A DNA stretch of 51,874 nucleotides from positions 1 through 51,874 of the forward strand of contig NZ_SMKO01000049.1 of NCBI RefSeq assembly GCF_004348685.1, read 5' to 3'. The notes beneath the pieces were generated by a model. The model was not told where the DNA came from and did no database searches. It saw nothing but the letters and a program-made list of their open reading frames with translations. Every line of letters begins with the position of its first letter. Position 1 is the first letter of the stretch. This DNA is from Nonomuraea deserti. GTDB taxonomy: Bacteria; Actinomycetota; Actinomycetes; Streptosporangiales; Streptosporangiaceae. Below are positions 1-8,039 of this stretch, in pieces. A program made the position numbers and the translations under genes.

Positions 1-2
1 CC

Positions 3-806
3 CCCACAGACCCCGCTCGCTCGCCGCAGCCCGGCGGGCGGTCGCAATCCGGCGGCGCCACCCAGTCCGGCGCCTCCTCACCACCCGGTGGCTCCTCGCA
101 GCCCGGCGGGGCCCCACCGCTCGACGGCTCCACGCAGCCCGGAGGCTCCTCGCAGCCCGTGGGCTCCACACCGACCGATCGGTCCTCACCGTCCGGTGCA
201 CCGCCCGATGGTTCCGCACGGCCCCCCGACGGTCCTGCGCCGTCCGGTGGTGCCGCTCCGTCTGATGGTTCCGCAGGCACGGAACCGTCCTCCGGCCCGA
301 GACCGGGCGCTCGCCGCACGCCACCGGTCAGGAAGGCGACCGTGCTCGCCGTGGCGACCGGCGTGGTCGGTGTCGCCGCCATCCTGCTCGGCTGGGTGCT
401 GCCGCTGCTCGGACAGAGCGACGAGAACGAGCCCACGGCCCGGATCACCCCGGCGCAGACCGTCTCGCCGCGCGACGACTCCGCCTTCGAGGGGGACGTG
501 ACCTTCCCCGACGGGAGCGTGGTCGAACGGGGCACCGCTTTCGACAAGGTCTGGCGCATCCGCAACGCGGGCACCGTCCCGTGGCACGACCGCTACCTGA
601 CCCGCATGAACGACACCCCGTGCAAGGCGCCGGAACGGGTCGGGATCGGACCGGTGCTGCCCGGGGAGACGGTCGACATCACCGTACGCGTGCGCGCCGC
701 CGACTCCCCCGGCCGCTGCAAGATCTTCTGGAAGATGACCGACGAGGACGGCACTCCCCTGCTCGCCGGCAAGAGGCCCATCTTCCTCGACGTCACCGTC
801 GGCTGA
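3..806 (+). CDS. NBR1-type Ig-like domain membrane protein, 5' partial
   Basis: The reading frame is open from the window edge, so the true start lies upstream. The visible part begins with roughly 100 residues of Gly/Ser/Pro/Gln-rich low complexity. One transmembrane helix follows, containing VLAVATGVVGVAAILLGWVL and encoded at about 333-410. The C-terminal extracytoplasmic domain carries VWRIRNAGTVPWHDRYL and ends in IFLDVTVG, the pattern of the NBR1 (next to BRCA1) immunoglobulin-like fold. In actinobacteria this domain usually sits behind a linker and a single helix, often with an N-terminal helix-turn-helix domain, which would lie off the window here. The function is unknown, and a cell-surface binding or sensing role is inference. 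It converges on the serine hydrolase gene with about 95 nt between the stops. Confidence 0.75.
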   Translation, partial: PTDPARSPQPGGRSQSGGATQSGASSPPGGSSQPGGAPPLDGSTQPGGSSQPVGSTPTDRSSPSGAPPDGSARPPDGPAPSGGAAPSDGSAGTEPSSGPRPGARRTPPVRKATVLAVATGVVGVAAILLGWVLPLLGQSDENEPTARITPAQTVSPRDDSAFEGDVTFPDGSVVERGTAFDKVWRIRNAGTVPWHDRYLTRMNDTPCKAPERVGIGPVLPGETVDITVRVRAADSPGRCKIFWKMTDEDGTPLLAGKRPIFLDVTVG

Positions 807-901
807 GATACAGGGGTGCGTAAGCACGTGTTGCTGCGGAGACACCGGAATCCGCGCTTGATGCGCACTGATGCGGAACGCGGCCAGGGGCACCTCGGTC
901 G

Positions 902-2839
902 TCAGTTCGTCGGGAACGGCAGGGCGAGGAGGTTGTAGGTCATGGCGATCTTGAAGAACGCCACACCGGCCAGTGCGACCGCCGTGTAGCACAGCCGTCC
1001 TGGCCGGCCCCACCAGCCCTTCGCCCAGGCCGCCACCGCGCAGCCGGCGACCAGGACGGAGAGCACGAGCCCGGCCGTGGCGACGATCGGCAGCACGGCG
1101 AGCGGGGGCGCGTAGAGAGCGGTCAGCTCCATGACCACGTTCGGGTCGGACATGGTCGTGGCGATCCCGCCGACGAAGACCGTCACCAGCGCGGCGGTGA
1201 TCCAGGCCAGCAGCCGGGCGGCACGGGCACCGGCCGGGTGAGGCCGGGCGCCGGCACGGGAACGCCCGCGCAGGGCTCGGACCAAGGCGGTGATCGGCAG
1301 GGCGAGGAAGGCGAGCACGAACACCAGGGCGCTGAGGCCCGACAGGACCATATGCGGCATCGGCTCGTCGGACCAGGCCAGCTTCTCCAGCGCCTCGGAA
1401 GGGTTCATCGAGCTGGACAGCGTGCCCTCGTCGTCGAAGGCGATCTTCGCCTGGCCATCGCGCTCCTGGAAGAGACCTGGCCCGATGGGTACCCAGTGCT
1501 GGGTCGTCTTTTCCGGGTCCGGCGAGAGGCCAGTGGTGGTGAGAGTGCCGTCGGCGTTTGCCTGCACGCTTGGCGTGGCGAACAGCGTGCTGACCTTCAT
1601 GAGGCTGGTCCGGCTGGTGCGGGTGGAGCGGTAGGTGCCGGCGTAGCGCGTCGTGTCCCCGCCGGAGACGGTCCGCGCGCTGGCCGATTTCGCGGGCAAG
1701 TACTCGTCGATGATCCGATTGACGAGGCTCTGGCCGTTCCAGCCCGCAACCCGGCCGACGCCGTCGCCGTTGAAGACGACGTAAACCCCGATGTCCTGCT
1801 CCGGGAGCAGAGCCATGACGTTCTGGTGGCCGGGCACCTCGCCATCCTTGTAGACGATCCGGTGGCCGTTGCGCGAGCGCTGCTCGAAGGCGTATCCCAT
1901 ACCCGGGATGCGTGGGTCCTGGGCATAGTGCTGCTCCTGAAGGCGGCGGGCGACGTTCTCACCCACGCGCGGATCGTCGCCGAGCTGGGCGAGCATGAAG
2001 CGGCCCATGTCGGCGGGGGTGGAGACGGGGCCGGTTCCCGTGGGGGCCCAAGGGCCGTACTGGCCCTTGACGGTGGCGTAGCCATCCGCGCTCGGGCGGT
2101 AGGCGCCGGCGAGGTCGGCGTCGAGTGCCGCGGCGTGCGGCACGGCCAGGCTGGTGGCGTTCATGCCGAGCGGCTTGAGAACGTGCTGCTCGACGTACTG
2201 CGCGAACGGTTGCCCTGAGGCGGACTCCACGAGGTGGCCGGCCAGCGCCATACCGTAGTTGTCGTAGGCGACGCGCATGCCGGGCGGGCGTACCCGCCGC
2301 GGTTGCCGGTCGGCCAGGCTGTCCGCCAGGGAGCCGACGTCTTCCGGATCGGCCTCGGCGAGCCCGACGATGTCGTCGTCGAAGCCTGCCGTGTAGGTCA
2401 GGAGGTGTTCCAGGGTGACCGGCCGCCCTGGGAAGGAATCCTTGATCTTGAACGTGGTCAGGTACCTGTTGACGTCCGCTCGCAGGTCGAGCTTGCCGTC
2501 GTCCACGAGTTGCAGCGCGGCCGTGGCGGTGAACAGCTTGGCGAGCGACCCGGTGAAGAAGCCGGTGCGCCGGGGGTCGACCGGTCGGCGCGTGGCCACG
2601 TCGGCGACACCGTATCCCTTGGCGAGGACCGTACGCCCGCCGGAGACCACGACGACCGCCGCGCCAGGAATGCGGTCCTTGGCCAGTTGCTCGGGTACGA
2701 TCCGGTCGACCATCTCGGCCAGTCCGGACAGGTCGGTCTTCGGCGTGACCGGCCTCGCGGATGCCGTGGCAGCGGCTGGTGAGAGGATCACGGTGCCGGC
2801 CAGTGCCGTGGCCAGGATGCGGGGGAGGTGCGCTTTCAT
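902..2839 (-). CDS. Serine hydrolase (class C beta-lactamase/PBP fold) with C-terminal membrane helices
   Basis: A 645-residue protein with an N-terminal hydrophobic signal segment (residues 7-27). The beta-lactamase-like serine hydrolase domain has the nucleophile motif SLAK at 98-101 (SxxK) and YDN at 192-194 (YxN). A GEVPGHQN segment stands near the place of the third KTG/HxG motif. About 140 C-terminal residues contain four hydrophobic helices, which anchor the protein in the membrane. This layout is common in actinobacterial 'serine hydrolase domain-containing' proteins, and the substrate (peptide, ester or D-amino acid) cannot be told from sequence. I chose ATG 2839 because a signal peptide starts there. 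The frame stays open to 3337, but the extension would run across the divergent kinase gene and looks non-coding. It shares an upstream region with the sensor-kinase gene. Confidence 0.85.
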   Translation of the reverse strand: MKAHLPRILATALAGTVILSPAAATASARPVTPKTDLSGLAEMVDRIVPEQLAKDRIPGAAVVVVSGGRTVLAKGYGVADVATRRPVDPRRTGFFTGSLAKLFTATAALQLVDDGKLDLRADVNRYLTTFKIKDSFPGRPVTLEHLLTYTAGFDDDIVGLAEADPEDVGSLADSLADRQPRRVRPPGMRVAYDNYGMALAGHLVESASGQPFAQYVEQHVLKPLGMNATSLAVPHAAALDADLAGAYRPSADGYATVKGQYGPWAPTGTGPVSTPADMGRFMLAQLGDDPRVGENVARRLQEQHYAQDPRIPGMGYAFEQRSRNGHRIVYKDGEVPGHQNVMALLPEQDIGVYVVFNGDGVGRVAGWNGQSLVNRIIDEYLPAKSASARTVSGGDTTRYAGTYRSTRTSRTSLMKVSTLFATPSVQANADGTLTTTGLSPDPEKTTQHWVPIGPGLFQERDGQAKIAFDDEGTLSSSMNPSEALEKLAWSDEPMPHMVLSGLSALVFVLAFLALPITALVRALRGRSRAGARPHPAGARAARLLAWITAALVTVFVGGIATTMSDPNVVMELTALYAPPLAVLPIVATAGLVLSVLVAGCAVAAWAKGWWGRPGRLCYTAVALAGVAFFKIAMTYNLLALPFPTN

Positions 2840-2938
2840 GAGGACAACCCTGCCGACCTGGGGTGATATAGGACCAGTGTCAGGGACACCGGTACCCTTG
2901 ACGAAACGCACGATCCCGACATATCGGTATGATTCGCC

Positions 2939-3568
2939 GTGGTGATCATCCTGGTGGTCCTGGCCGGGGTGGCGTTCGATCCGCTGGCGCCGCTGCCCGG
3001 CGTTCCCGCGATCGTCATGGTGATCCTGCAGGTCGTGCACAGCCTGCCGCGCCCGCGCCGCCTGATCGGCCCGTGGACCCTCGTCGCGCAGGCCCTGTTG
3101 TTCGTCTGGGCCGGGCAGGGTGCTCCCGGGCTGCTCGCCGCCTCCGTGCTCCTGATCGTGCGCGGCCCTGCGCGCTGGGTGCTGACCGGAGCCGTTGTGG
3201 CCGTCACCGGGCTGCTCCACACGGCCGACGCCTACACCTGCGTGAACGCCATGGTGAACGCGCTCACCCAGGGCCTGGTGGTGTTCGGCGTCACCCGGCT
3301 GAACGACCTGCGCACCGAACTGCACGCCGCCCGCCACGAACTGGCCGAGGCGTCGGTCGCCGAAGAACGCGAGCGGGCCTCACACGAGCTGGAAAGCGTC
3401 CTGGGCTCCAGCCTGTCGGCGATCACCGCCCTGGCGGCGCGGGGGCGTACCGGCGAGATCGTCGCCCTGGCCCGCCGGGCCGCCGGGCGTGCCAGGCAGG
3501 CTCCCCAGCCCCGGCCCAGCCGCCCTTCGACGACCTCACACCCCGGCTCGCGCTCCCCATCCTGGTGA
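2939..3568 (+). CDS. N-terminal half of a tandem sensor-kinase-like protein (membrane region plus degenerate DHp), separate frame
   Basis: 209 codons from GTG 2939; an in-frame stop at 2930 excludes a longer version. The N-terminal 120 residues are hydrophobic, with at least four helices. A coiled segment with EERERASHELESVLGSSLSA follows, which mirrors the dimerisation helix of HisKA_3 kinases, but Glu stands where the phospho-accepting His should be. The last 28 codons (about 3485-3565) look out of frame. In the +1-numbered frame the same DNA reads as a smooth lead-in (DDLTPRLALPILVTAHLGFL) to the first helix of the next gene. So this is either the first half of one tandem kinase broken by a frameshift near 3450-3500, or a real protein coupled to the next by the GTGA overlap at 3565-3568. 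I cannot decide between them. Confidence 0.55.
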   Translation: MVIILVVLAGVAFDPLAPLPGVPAIVMVILQVVHSLPRPRRLIGPWTLVAQALLFVWAGQGAPGLLAASVLLIVRGPARWVLTGAVVAVTGLLHTADAYTCVNAMVNALTQGLVVFGVTRLNDLRTELHAARHELAEASVAEERERASHELESVLGSSLSAITALAARGRTGEIVALARRAAGRARQAPQPRPSRPSTTSHPGSRSPSW

Positions 3569-4647
3569 CCGCGCACCTGGGATTCCTGATCGTCTCTGCG
3601 GTGTTCTTGTGGCGTGCGGCGCTGCCTCCCGCCGTCCTGGCCCTCAGCCTCCTGATCCTGGCCGGGGTCACGGGCCTGCAACTGCGCCACTCATGGCCCC
3701 GGCCGCCCGGCGTCCGGCCCGCGTACGCGGGATGGACGCTCCCGCTGCAACTTTCCCTCGCCCTGGCGCCGCTGTTCTTCCCTGAGCGTCCCTACCCGCA
3801 GCTGATCGGCTTCGCCGCCGGCTCGCTTCTCATCTTGTGGACCCGCTGGGCGGCATTCCCCGCGGTCGGCGCCGTGCTGGCGGCGACCGCCGTCGCGATG
3901 GCACTACGCGGCGTCGCTCCGCCGGAGAATCTTTACTGGACGTTCAACGCGCTCGCCATCGCGGTCATGTTCCATGGCCTGGCCCTGCACACCGGCATGG
4001 TCGCCCAGGTTCGCCAGGCCCGCCTGGCGCTGGCCGGGATCGCGCTGGAGAGGGAGCGCCGCCGCATCGCCCGTGATGTCCACGATCTGCTCGGCTACAG
4101 CCTGTCGGCCATCGTGGTGAAGGGGGAGCTGGCCGTCCGGGTGCCTGAGCGGAGCGCCGAGCAACTCGCCGACATCACCCGCATCGCCGAGCGTGCCATC
4201 GCCGACGTGGCCGCCATCCCCCGCGACAGCGGGCAGACGTTGTCGCTGGCGACCGAGCTGGCCTCCGCCCGTGAGGTGTTGTCCACCGCGGGAGCCGGCG
4301 TCCACGCCGATCCCATCGTCGCGCTCCCCTCTGACGTCGACGCGCTGCTGGCCACGGTGCTGCGCGAGGCGGTCACCAACGTCCTGCGCCACAGCCGTGC
4401 CCGGCTCTGCCGCATCGAGCTCACCTCGCAGGACGCGACCGCACGCCTGCGGATCACCAACGACGGCGTCGCCGGCACCGACGCCGCCTCGCCCGGCCAG
4501 GGCCTGCGCAATCTGACCCAGCGGGTGAGCGCCCACGGCGGCACCCTGCGCGCCTCCCGCGTTCCCGGAGGGTACGAGCTCCTCGTCCTACAGCCAACCG
4601 GCTTCGGTCGCGATGCGGACGGCGTCGAGACGGTTGCGCGCACCTAG
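3565..4647 (+). CDS. Two-component sensor histidine kinase (NarL/DesK type, HisKA_3)
   Basis: 360 residues from the overlapping GTG 3565. Four or five transmembrane helices span residues 1-145. The DHp helix has ERRRIARDVHDLLGYSLSAI with phospho-accepting His173. The HATPase_c domain shows an N-box EAVTNVLRHSR, a degenerate ITNDG segment and a G-box GQGLRNL. This is the HisKA_3 class that normally phosphorylates LuxR-type response regulators. It is membrane-bound and the signal is unknown. The partner is very likely the response regulator on the other strand, whose 3' end overlaps this gene by 60 bp. If the preceding frame is the first half of the same protein, the intact kinase would start at 2939 and contain two tandem modules, only the second bearing a His and an ATPase domain. 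Confidence 0.85.
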   Translation: MTAHLGFLIVSAVFLWRAALPPAVLALSLLILAGVTGLQLRHSWPRPPGVRPAYAGWTLPLQLSLALAPLFFPERPYPQLIGFAAGSLLILWTRWAAFPAVGAVLAATAVAMALRGVAPPENLYWTFNALAIAVMFHGLALHTGMVAQVRQARLALAGIALERERRRIARDVHDLLGYSLSAIVVKGELAVRVPERSAEQLADITRIAERAIADVAAIPRDSGQTLSLATELASAREVLSTAGAGVHADPIVALPSDVDALLATVLREAVTNVLRHSRARLCRIELTSQDATARLRITNDGVAGTDAASPGQGLRNLTQRVSAHGGTLRASRVPGGYELLVLQPTGFGRDADGVETVART

Positions 4648-5196
4648 CTTGGTGACGATCGCTCCCAGGTAGTTGCGCACCGTGCCCTTCGACAGGTACA
4701 GCGTCGAGGCGATCTCCGTGAGCTCCATGCCGCCTGCCGCCATCCGGAGCACCCCGATCTCCCGGTCGCTCAGAGGGTTCGGCTTGCTCATGATCGCCTG
4801 TGCGGCCAGCTCCGGGTCGAGCACGCGCTCTCCCGCGACCACCCTGCGGATCGCCTCCGCCAGCTGCTCGGGGGGCGCGTCCTTGAGCATGAACCCGCTG
4901 GCCTTGGACGCCAGCGCCCGACGCAACGTCTCCGGCCGCCCCAGCGACGTGAGGATCACCACCCGGCACTCGGGCAGCCGCTCCGCCAGCACACCGGCCG
5001 CGGCGAGCCCATCCAGCTCACCCGGCATGTGCACGTCGAGCACCGCCGCGTCCGGCCGGTGCTCCAGGGCCGCCGCCACCGCCGCGTCCCCCGAGGCCAC
5101 CTCAGCGACCACCGTCAGATCACTCTCCAACCCCAGCAGCGCGGCGATGGCCCCGCGGACGAGCTCCATGTCCTCCGCCAGCAACACCCGAATCAC
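4588..5196 (-). CDS. LuxR/NarL-family response regulator (DesR-like)
   Basis: 202 residues. The receiver domain has the acidic pair E8-D9 (LLAEDMEL), the phospho-acceptor D54 in AAVLDVHMPG, T83 and K105 in GFMLKDAP. A C-terminal LuxR helix-turn-helix starts at about residue 137 with LSDREIGVLRMAAGGM and contains LSKGTVRNYLGAIVTKLG. GTG 5196 is chosen because GGAAGGA lies 8-9 nt upstream and translation then begins IRVLLAEDME, as expected for a receiver. It converges on the kinase gene, and the last 60 bp of the two reading frames are antisense to each other. This is an unusual arrangement for a pair that presumably works together. Target genes are unknown; the nearby serine hydrolase and ABC exporter are candidates. 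Confidence 0.9.
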   Translation of the reverse strand: MIRVLLAEDMELVRGAIAALLGLESDLTVVAEVASGDAAVAAALEHRPDAAVLDVHMPGELDGLAAAGVLAERLPECRVVILTSLGRPETLRRALASKASGFMLKDAPPEQLAEAIRRVVAGERVLDPELAAQAIMSKPNPLSDREIGVLRMAAGGMELTEIASTLYLSKGTVRNYLGAIVTKLGARNRLDAVRIATEAGWL

Positions 5197-5363
5197 GATC
5201 GTCCATCCTTCCCGTGCCCAGCAGGACGCAAGGTCCATCGTCTGCCCCGCTGCCGAACCTCGGTGCGACGGGCCCGGATCACGAGCACGATCCCCTGCCA
5301 CTCCGTGAGTGTGACCGAGCATACGTTGCGCATGGAGACGCGGATTCGGCGACGAGACCGCGG

Positions 5364-7226
5364 TCAGCGGTAGGCGGAGGCCTGGAGGGTGTAGAGGTCG
5401 GCGTAGAGGCCGTTGAGTGTCATGAGGGTGTCGTGGTCGCCTTGTTCGGTGACCGTGCCGCGGTCGAGGACGTAGATGCGGTCGGCGTAGCGGACGCTGG
5501 CCAGGCGGTGGGTGATGAGCAGGACGGTGCGGCCGTCGGCGTGGGTGCGGATGCGTTCGAACAGGGCGTGTTCGGCGCGGGCGTCGAGGGCGGCGGTGGG
5601 TTCGTCGCAGATGAGCAGGTCGGCGTCGCGGTGGAAGCCGCGGGCGACGGCGATGCGCTGCCATTGGCCGCCGGACAGTTCGTGGCCGTCTTTGAAGCGG
5701 CGGTCGAGCCAGGTGTGGTAGCCGTGGGGGAGGCGGGCGATGACCTCGTCGGCGCCGGCGACGGTGGCGGCCTGGTGCAGGGCCTGCTCGCCCTTGCCGG
5801 TGCCCATGGTGATGTTGTAGCGGGCGGTCAGGGGCCAGCGGGTGTGGTCCTGGGCGATGACGGCGGTGCGGGTGCGGAGCTGGTCGGGGTCGACCTCGCG
5901 CAGGTCGGTGTCGTCCCACAGGATGGTGCCGGTGTCGGGTTCGTACAGGCCGGAAAGGATCTTGGCGAGGGTGGTCTTGCCGGAGCCGTTCTCGCCGACG
6001 AAGGCGATGATCTCGCCCTGTTTGATCTCGACGGACACCTCGCGCAGGGCCGGTTGCTCCGCGCCCGGATAGGTGAAGGTCACCTTGTCGGCCACGATGC
6101 GCTCGAAGCCGTCGGGGACGGCGGCCGGGCGCGGCCGGGTCAGGCGCTCCTCGGCCTGGGCGCAGAACTCCAGGAAGTCGGTGAAGTAGAGGCCCTGCTC
6201 GTAGAGGCGGTTGGTGGCGTACATCAGGTTGCCGAGCGAGGTCTGGCCGGATCGGATGGCGAGCACCGCGGTGCCCGCGACCGCCAGCGGGATCGCGGCC
6301 ACGGCCAGCAGGATGCCGAGGGCGACGTAGACCAGCGCCGTGCCGATGCCGCCCATGGCCTCGCCCGCGAGCCTGGTGACCATCTGCCGCCGGGCCAGCC
6401 GCAGCATGACGTCCTGCTCGGCCCTGGCCACGGCGTCGTACATGCGCAGCAGGAAGCCGCGCATGGTGAACGAGCGCACCTCGGCCGCGGGCTCCCGCTG
6501 GGCCAGCAGCTCGGCGATGATCCACTTGCGGCGGCGGGCCGCGATCAGGCCGAAGAGAGTCGAATAGCGCATGCGCGCGCTGCGGACCGCGGCCCACGCG
6601 TCGGGCAGCACCGCGAGCAGGAGGAGCGGCAGCAGCACCGGGTGCAGCACGCCCAGCACGCCCGCCGCGGCGGCGATGCCGACGGCGGCCGTGACCACCT
6701 CGACGGCCGACGACACCACCGAGTCGGCCACCCCGACACCGCGGGCCCTGGCGCGTTCCAGGGCGTCGTGGAACTCCGGGTCGTCGTAGGAGATGAGCTC
6801 CACCCGGCTGGTCAGGCCGTAGAGCCGCTCCTCGGAGAGCCGGACGATCTGCGGGGTGAGCCGCGACTGGGCCCACCCGGCGCCCGCCTGCATCGTGGTG
6901 CGCAGCACCGCCGCCCCGCCGACCAGGGCGAGGCTGGGCAGCGCGGCCATCACGCGGTCGGGGGTGGGGCCCTCGTTGAAGAGCGCCGTCAGCACGCCGG
7001 TCGTGGCCAGCAGCCCGAACGCCGTGAAGACGCCGCCGAACAGGCTGAGCAGGATCACCGCCGCCGCGTCGCGCGGGCTCGCCTGCCAGGCCATGCGCAT
7101 CGCCTGGCGCACGAGGGAGGGCAGGCGCCTGGCGACCGTCAGGAAGCCGACCTCCGCCATCTTGTCGGTGTGGGCGTTACGGCTGGAGACGGCGATCTCG
7201 CCGAGTTCGAGGGGCTCATCCTGCAT
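5364..7226 (-). CDS. ABC exporter half-transporter (fused permease-ATPase)
   Basis: 620 residues from ATG 7226. An exporter-type membrane domain spans about residues 40-370, followed by a nucleotide-binding domain. The latter has Walker A GENGSGKTTLAK at about 411, Q-loop AVIAQDHTRWPL, signature LSGGQWQRIAVAR at about 517, Walker B LLICDEPTAALD at about 537 and the H-loop His in LLITHRLASVRYADRIYV. It belongs to the MsbA/MdlB-like class and should work as a homodimer or with an unlinked partner. The substrate is unknown (lipid, peptide or drug). The frame continues upstream of 7226 to 7385, but those residues are Arg/Pro-rich and unlike a transporter N-terminus. It precedes the response-regulator gene on the same strand with a 167-nt gap. 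Confidence 0.9.
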   Translation of the reverse strand: MQDEPLELGEIAVSSRNAHTDKMAEVGFLTVARRLPSLVRQAMRMAWQASPRDAAAVILLSLFGGVFTAFGLLATTGVLTALFNEGPTPDRVMAALPSLALVGGAAVLRTTMQAGAGWAQSRLTPQIVRLSEERLYGLTSRVELISYDDPEFHDALERARARGVGVADSVVSSAVEVVTAAVGIAAAAGVLGVLHPVLLPLLLLAVLPDAWAAVRSARMRYSTLFGLIAARRRKWIIAELLAQREPAAEVRSFTMRGFLLRMYDAVARAEQDVMLRLARRQMVTRLAGEAMGGIGTALVYVALGILLAVAAIPLAVAGTAVLAIRSGQTSLGNLMYATNRLYEQGLYFTDFLEFCAQAEERLTRPRPAAVPDGFERIVADKVTFTYPGAEQPALREVSVEIKQGEIIAFVGENGSGKTTLAKILSGLYEPDTGTILWDDTDLREVDPDQLRTRTAVIAQDHTRWPLTARYNITMGTGKGEQALHQAATVAGADEVIARLPHGYHTWLDRRFKDGHELSGGQWQRIAVARGFHRDADLLICDEPTAALDARAEHALFERIRTHADGRTVLLITHRLASVRYADRIYVLDRGTVTEQGDHDTLMTLNGLYADLYTLQASAYR

Positions 7227-7420
7227 GCCTTGAGTGTGACGGCGGGCGCCGACAATTTGCCGGGCCTTCTCGTTCGTTCGCACGGCGAACCCGTCCCCAC
7301 GCGCAGGCCTTGATCGACCGCAGGTAGCTCCATACCGCCGTAATAGGGGAGTTTTGGGACCTCTCCGGGGGCGCGGGGTGCACATACCGTTGCAGCACCC
7401 CCACCTCCGAGGAGGCCCTC

Positions 7421-7942
7421 ATGCCACGACCCCTCCGTCTCCTGCTCTCCTTAGCCATCGGCCTCGCGGTCCTGCTGGTCAGCTCGCCCGCGCAAGCCAC
7501 GTCCATGGTCAGGGTGCTCCGGTACGACGCGAGCCGCGCGGCCGAGTTCGTGAGCGCGGTGGACCAGGCGGCGCAGATCTGGAACTCGAGCGTGGCGAAC
7601 GTCCGGCTCGTCCGTGGCACCCCCGCCGACTTCGTCGTGTACGCCGACAACGGCTGGCCACGGGCGCTGCCCACAGGGCTGGGCCGTGGCAGGATCTGGA
7701 TGGGCCGGGAGGCGACCAGCCAGGGCTACGACCCGGTGCGCATCGCCGCCCACGAGATGGGCCACATCCTGGGCCTGCCGGACCGGCGCACCGGCCGGTG
7801 CTCTGACCTGATGTCGGGGTCGAGCGCACCGGTGAGCTGCACGAACGCGAACCCGAGCAGCGCTGAGCGGGCCGAGGTCGACCGCAACTTCGCCGGCGCG
7901 ACGCCGCAGATCGAGTTCGGCAGGCTCCACGTGGACCGCTGA
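7421..7942 (+). CDS. snpA: Snapalysin family secreted zinc metalloprotease (M7)
   Basis: 173 residues with a signal peptide ending near AQA-TS at residue 27. The zinc site HEMGHILGLPD has H111, E112, H115 and D121, the HExxHxxGxxD pattern with Asp as third ligand that defines peptidase family M7. The length and the two Cys after the zinc motif (CSDLMSGSSAPVSC) fit snapalysin. The ATG is preceded by GAGGAGG at a good distance. In Streptomyces the gene is often next to a divergent LysR activator; none is seen here. It is monocistronic and ends at a terminator hairpin shared with the GH3 gene. It is probably an extracellular neutral protease. Confidence 0.9.
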   Translation: MPRPLRLLLSLAIGLAVLLVSSPAQATSMVRVLRYDASRAAEFVSAVDQAAQIWNSSVANVRLVRGTPADFVVYADNGWPRALPTGLGRGRIWMGREATSQGYDPVRIAAHEMGHILGLPDRRTGRCSDLMSGSSAPVSCTNANPSSAERAEVDRNFAGATPQIEFGRLHVDR

Positions 7943-8004
7943 GTCCTCCACGCGGCCGCACGTGAGCGCGCGTGTGCCTGGCCGCGCGTCCGGGCGCCCA
8001 CGGG

Positions 8005-8038
8005 CCGCACGGTACTCCGGCCGCGGCGTACCGTGCGG
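8005..8038. terminator. Bidirectional hairpin between convergent snapalysin and GH3 genes
   Basis: A perfect 11-bp inverted repeat, CCGCACGGTAC (8005-8015) and GTACCGTGCGG (8028-8038), has a 12-nt GC-rich loop. It lies directly beside the GH3 stop codon and 60 nt past the snapalysin stop. There is no U-tract, which is usual for actinobacterial hairpins. Confidence 0.65.
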
Positions 8039-8039
8039 T

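Noticed and set aside
2840..3337. N-terminal extension of the serine hydrolase
   Set aside because: It would remove the signal peptide from the N-terminus and run antisense through the kinase gene.
5197..6876. Upstream extension of the response-regulator frame
   Set aside because: The frame stays open, but the extra residues are Arg/His/Pro-rich and overlap the ABC exporter in another frame; GTG 5196 with GGAAGGA gives a normal receiver start.
5214..7313. Long plus-strand open frame opposite the ABC exporter
   Set aside because: It is the mirror of a gene with complete Walker A, signature and Walker B motifs; the translation is Gly/Val/Arg-rich without any family pattern. High GC makes such long antisense frames common.
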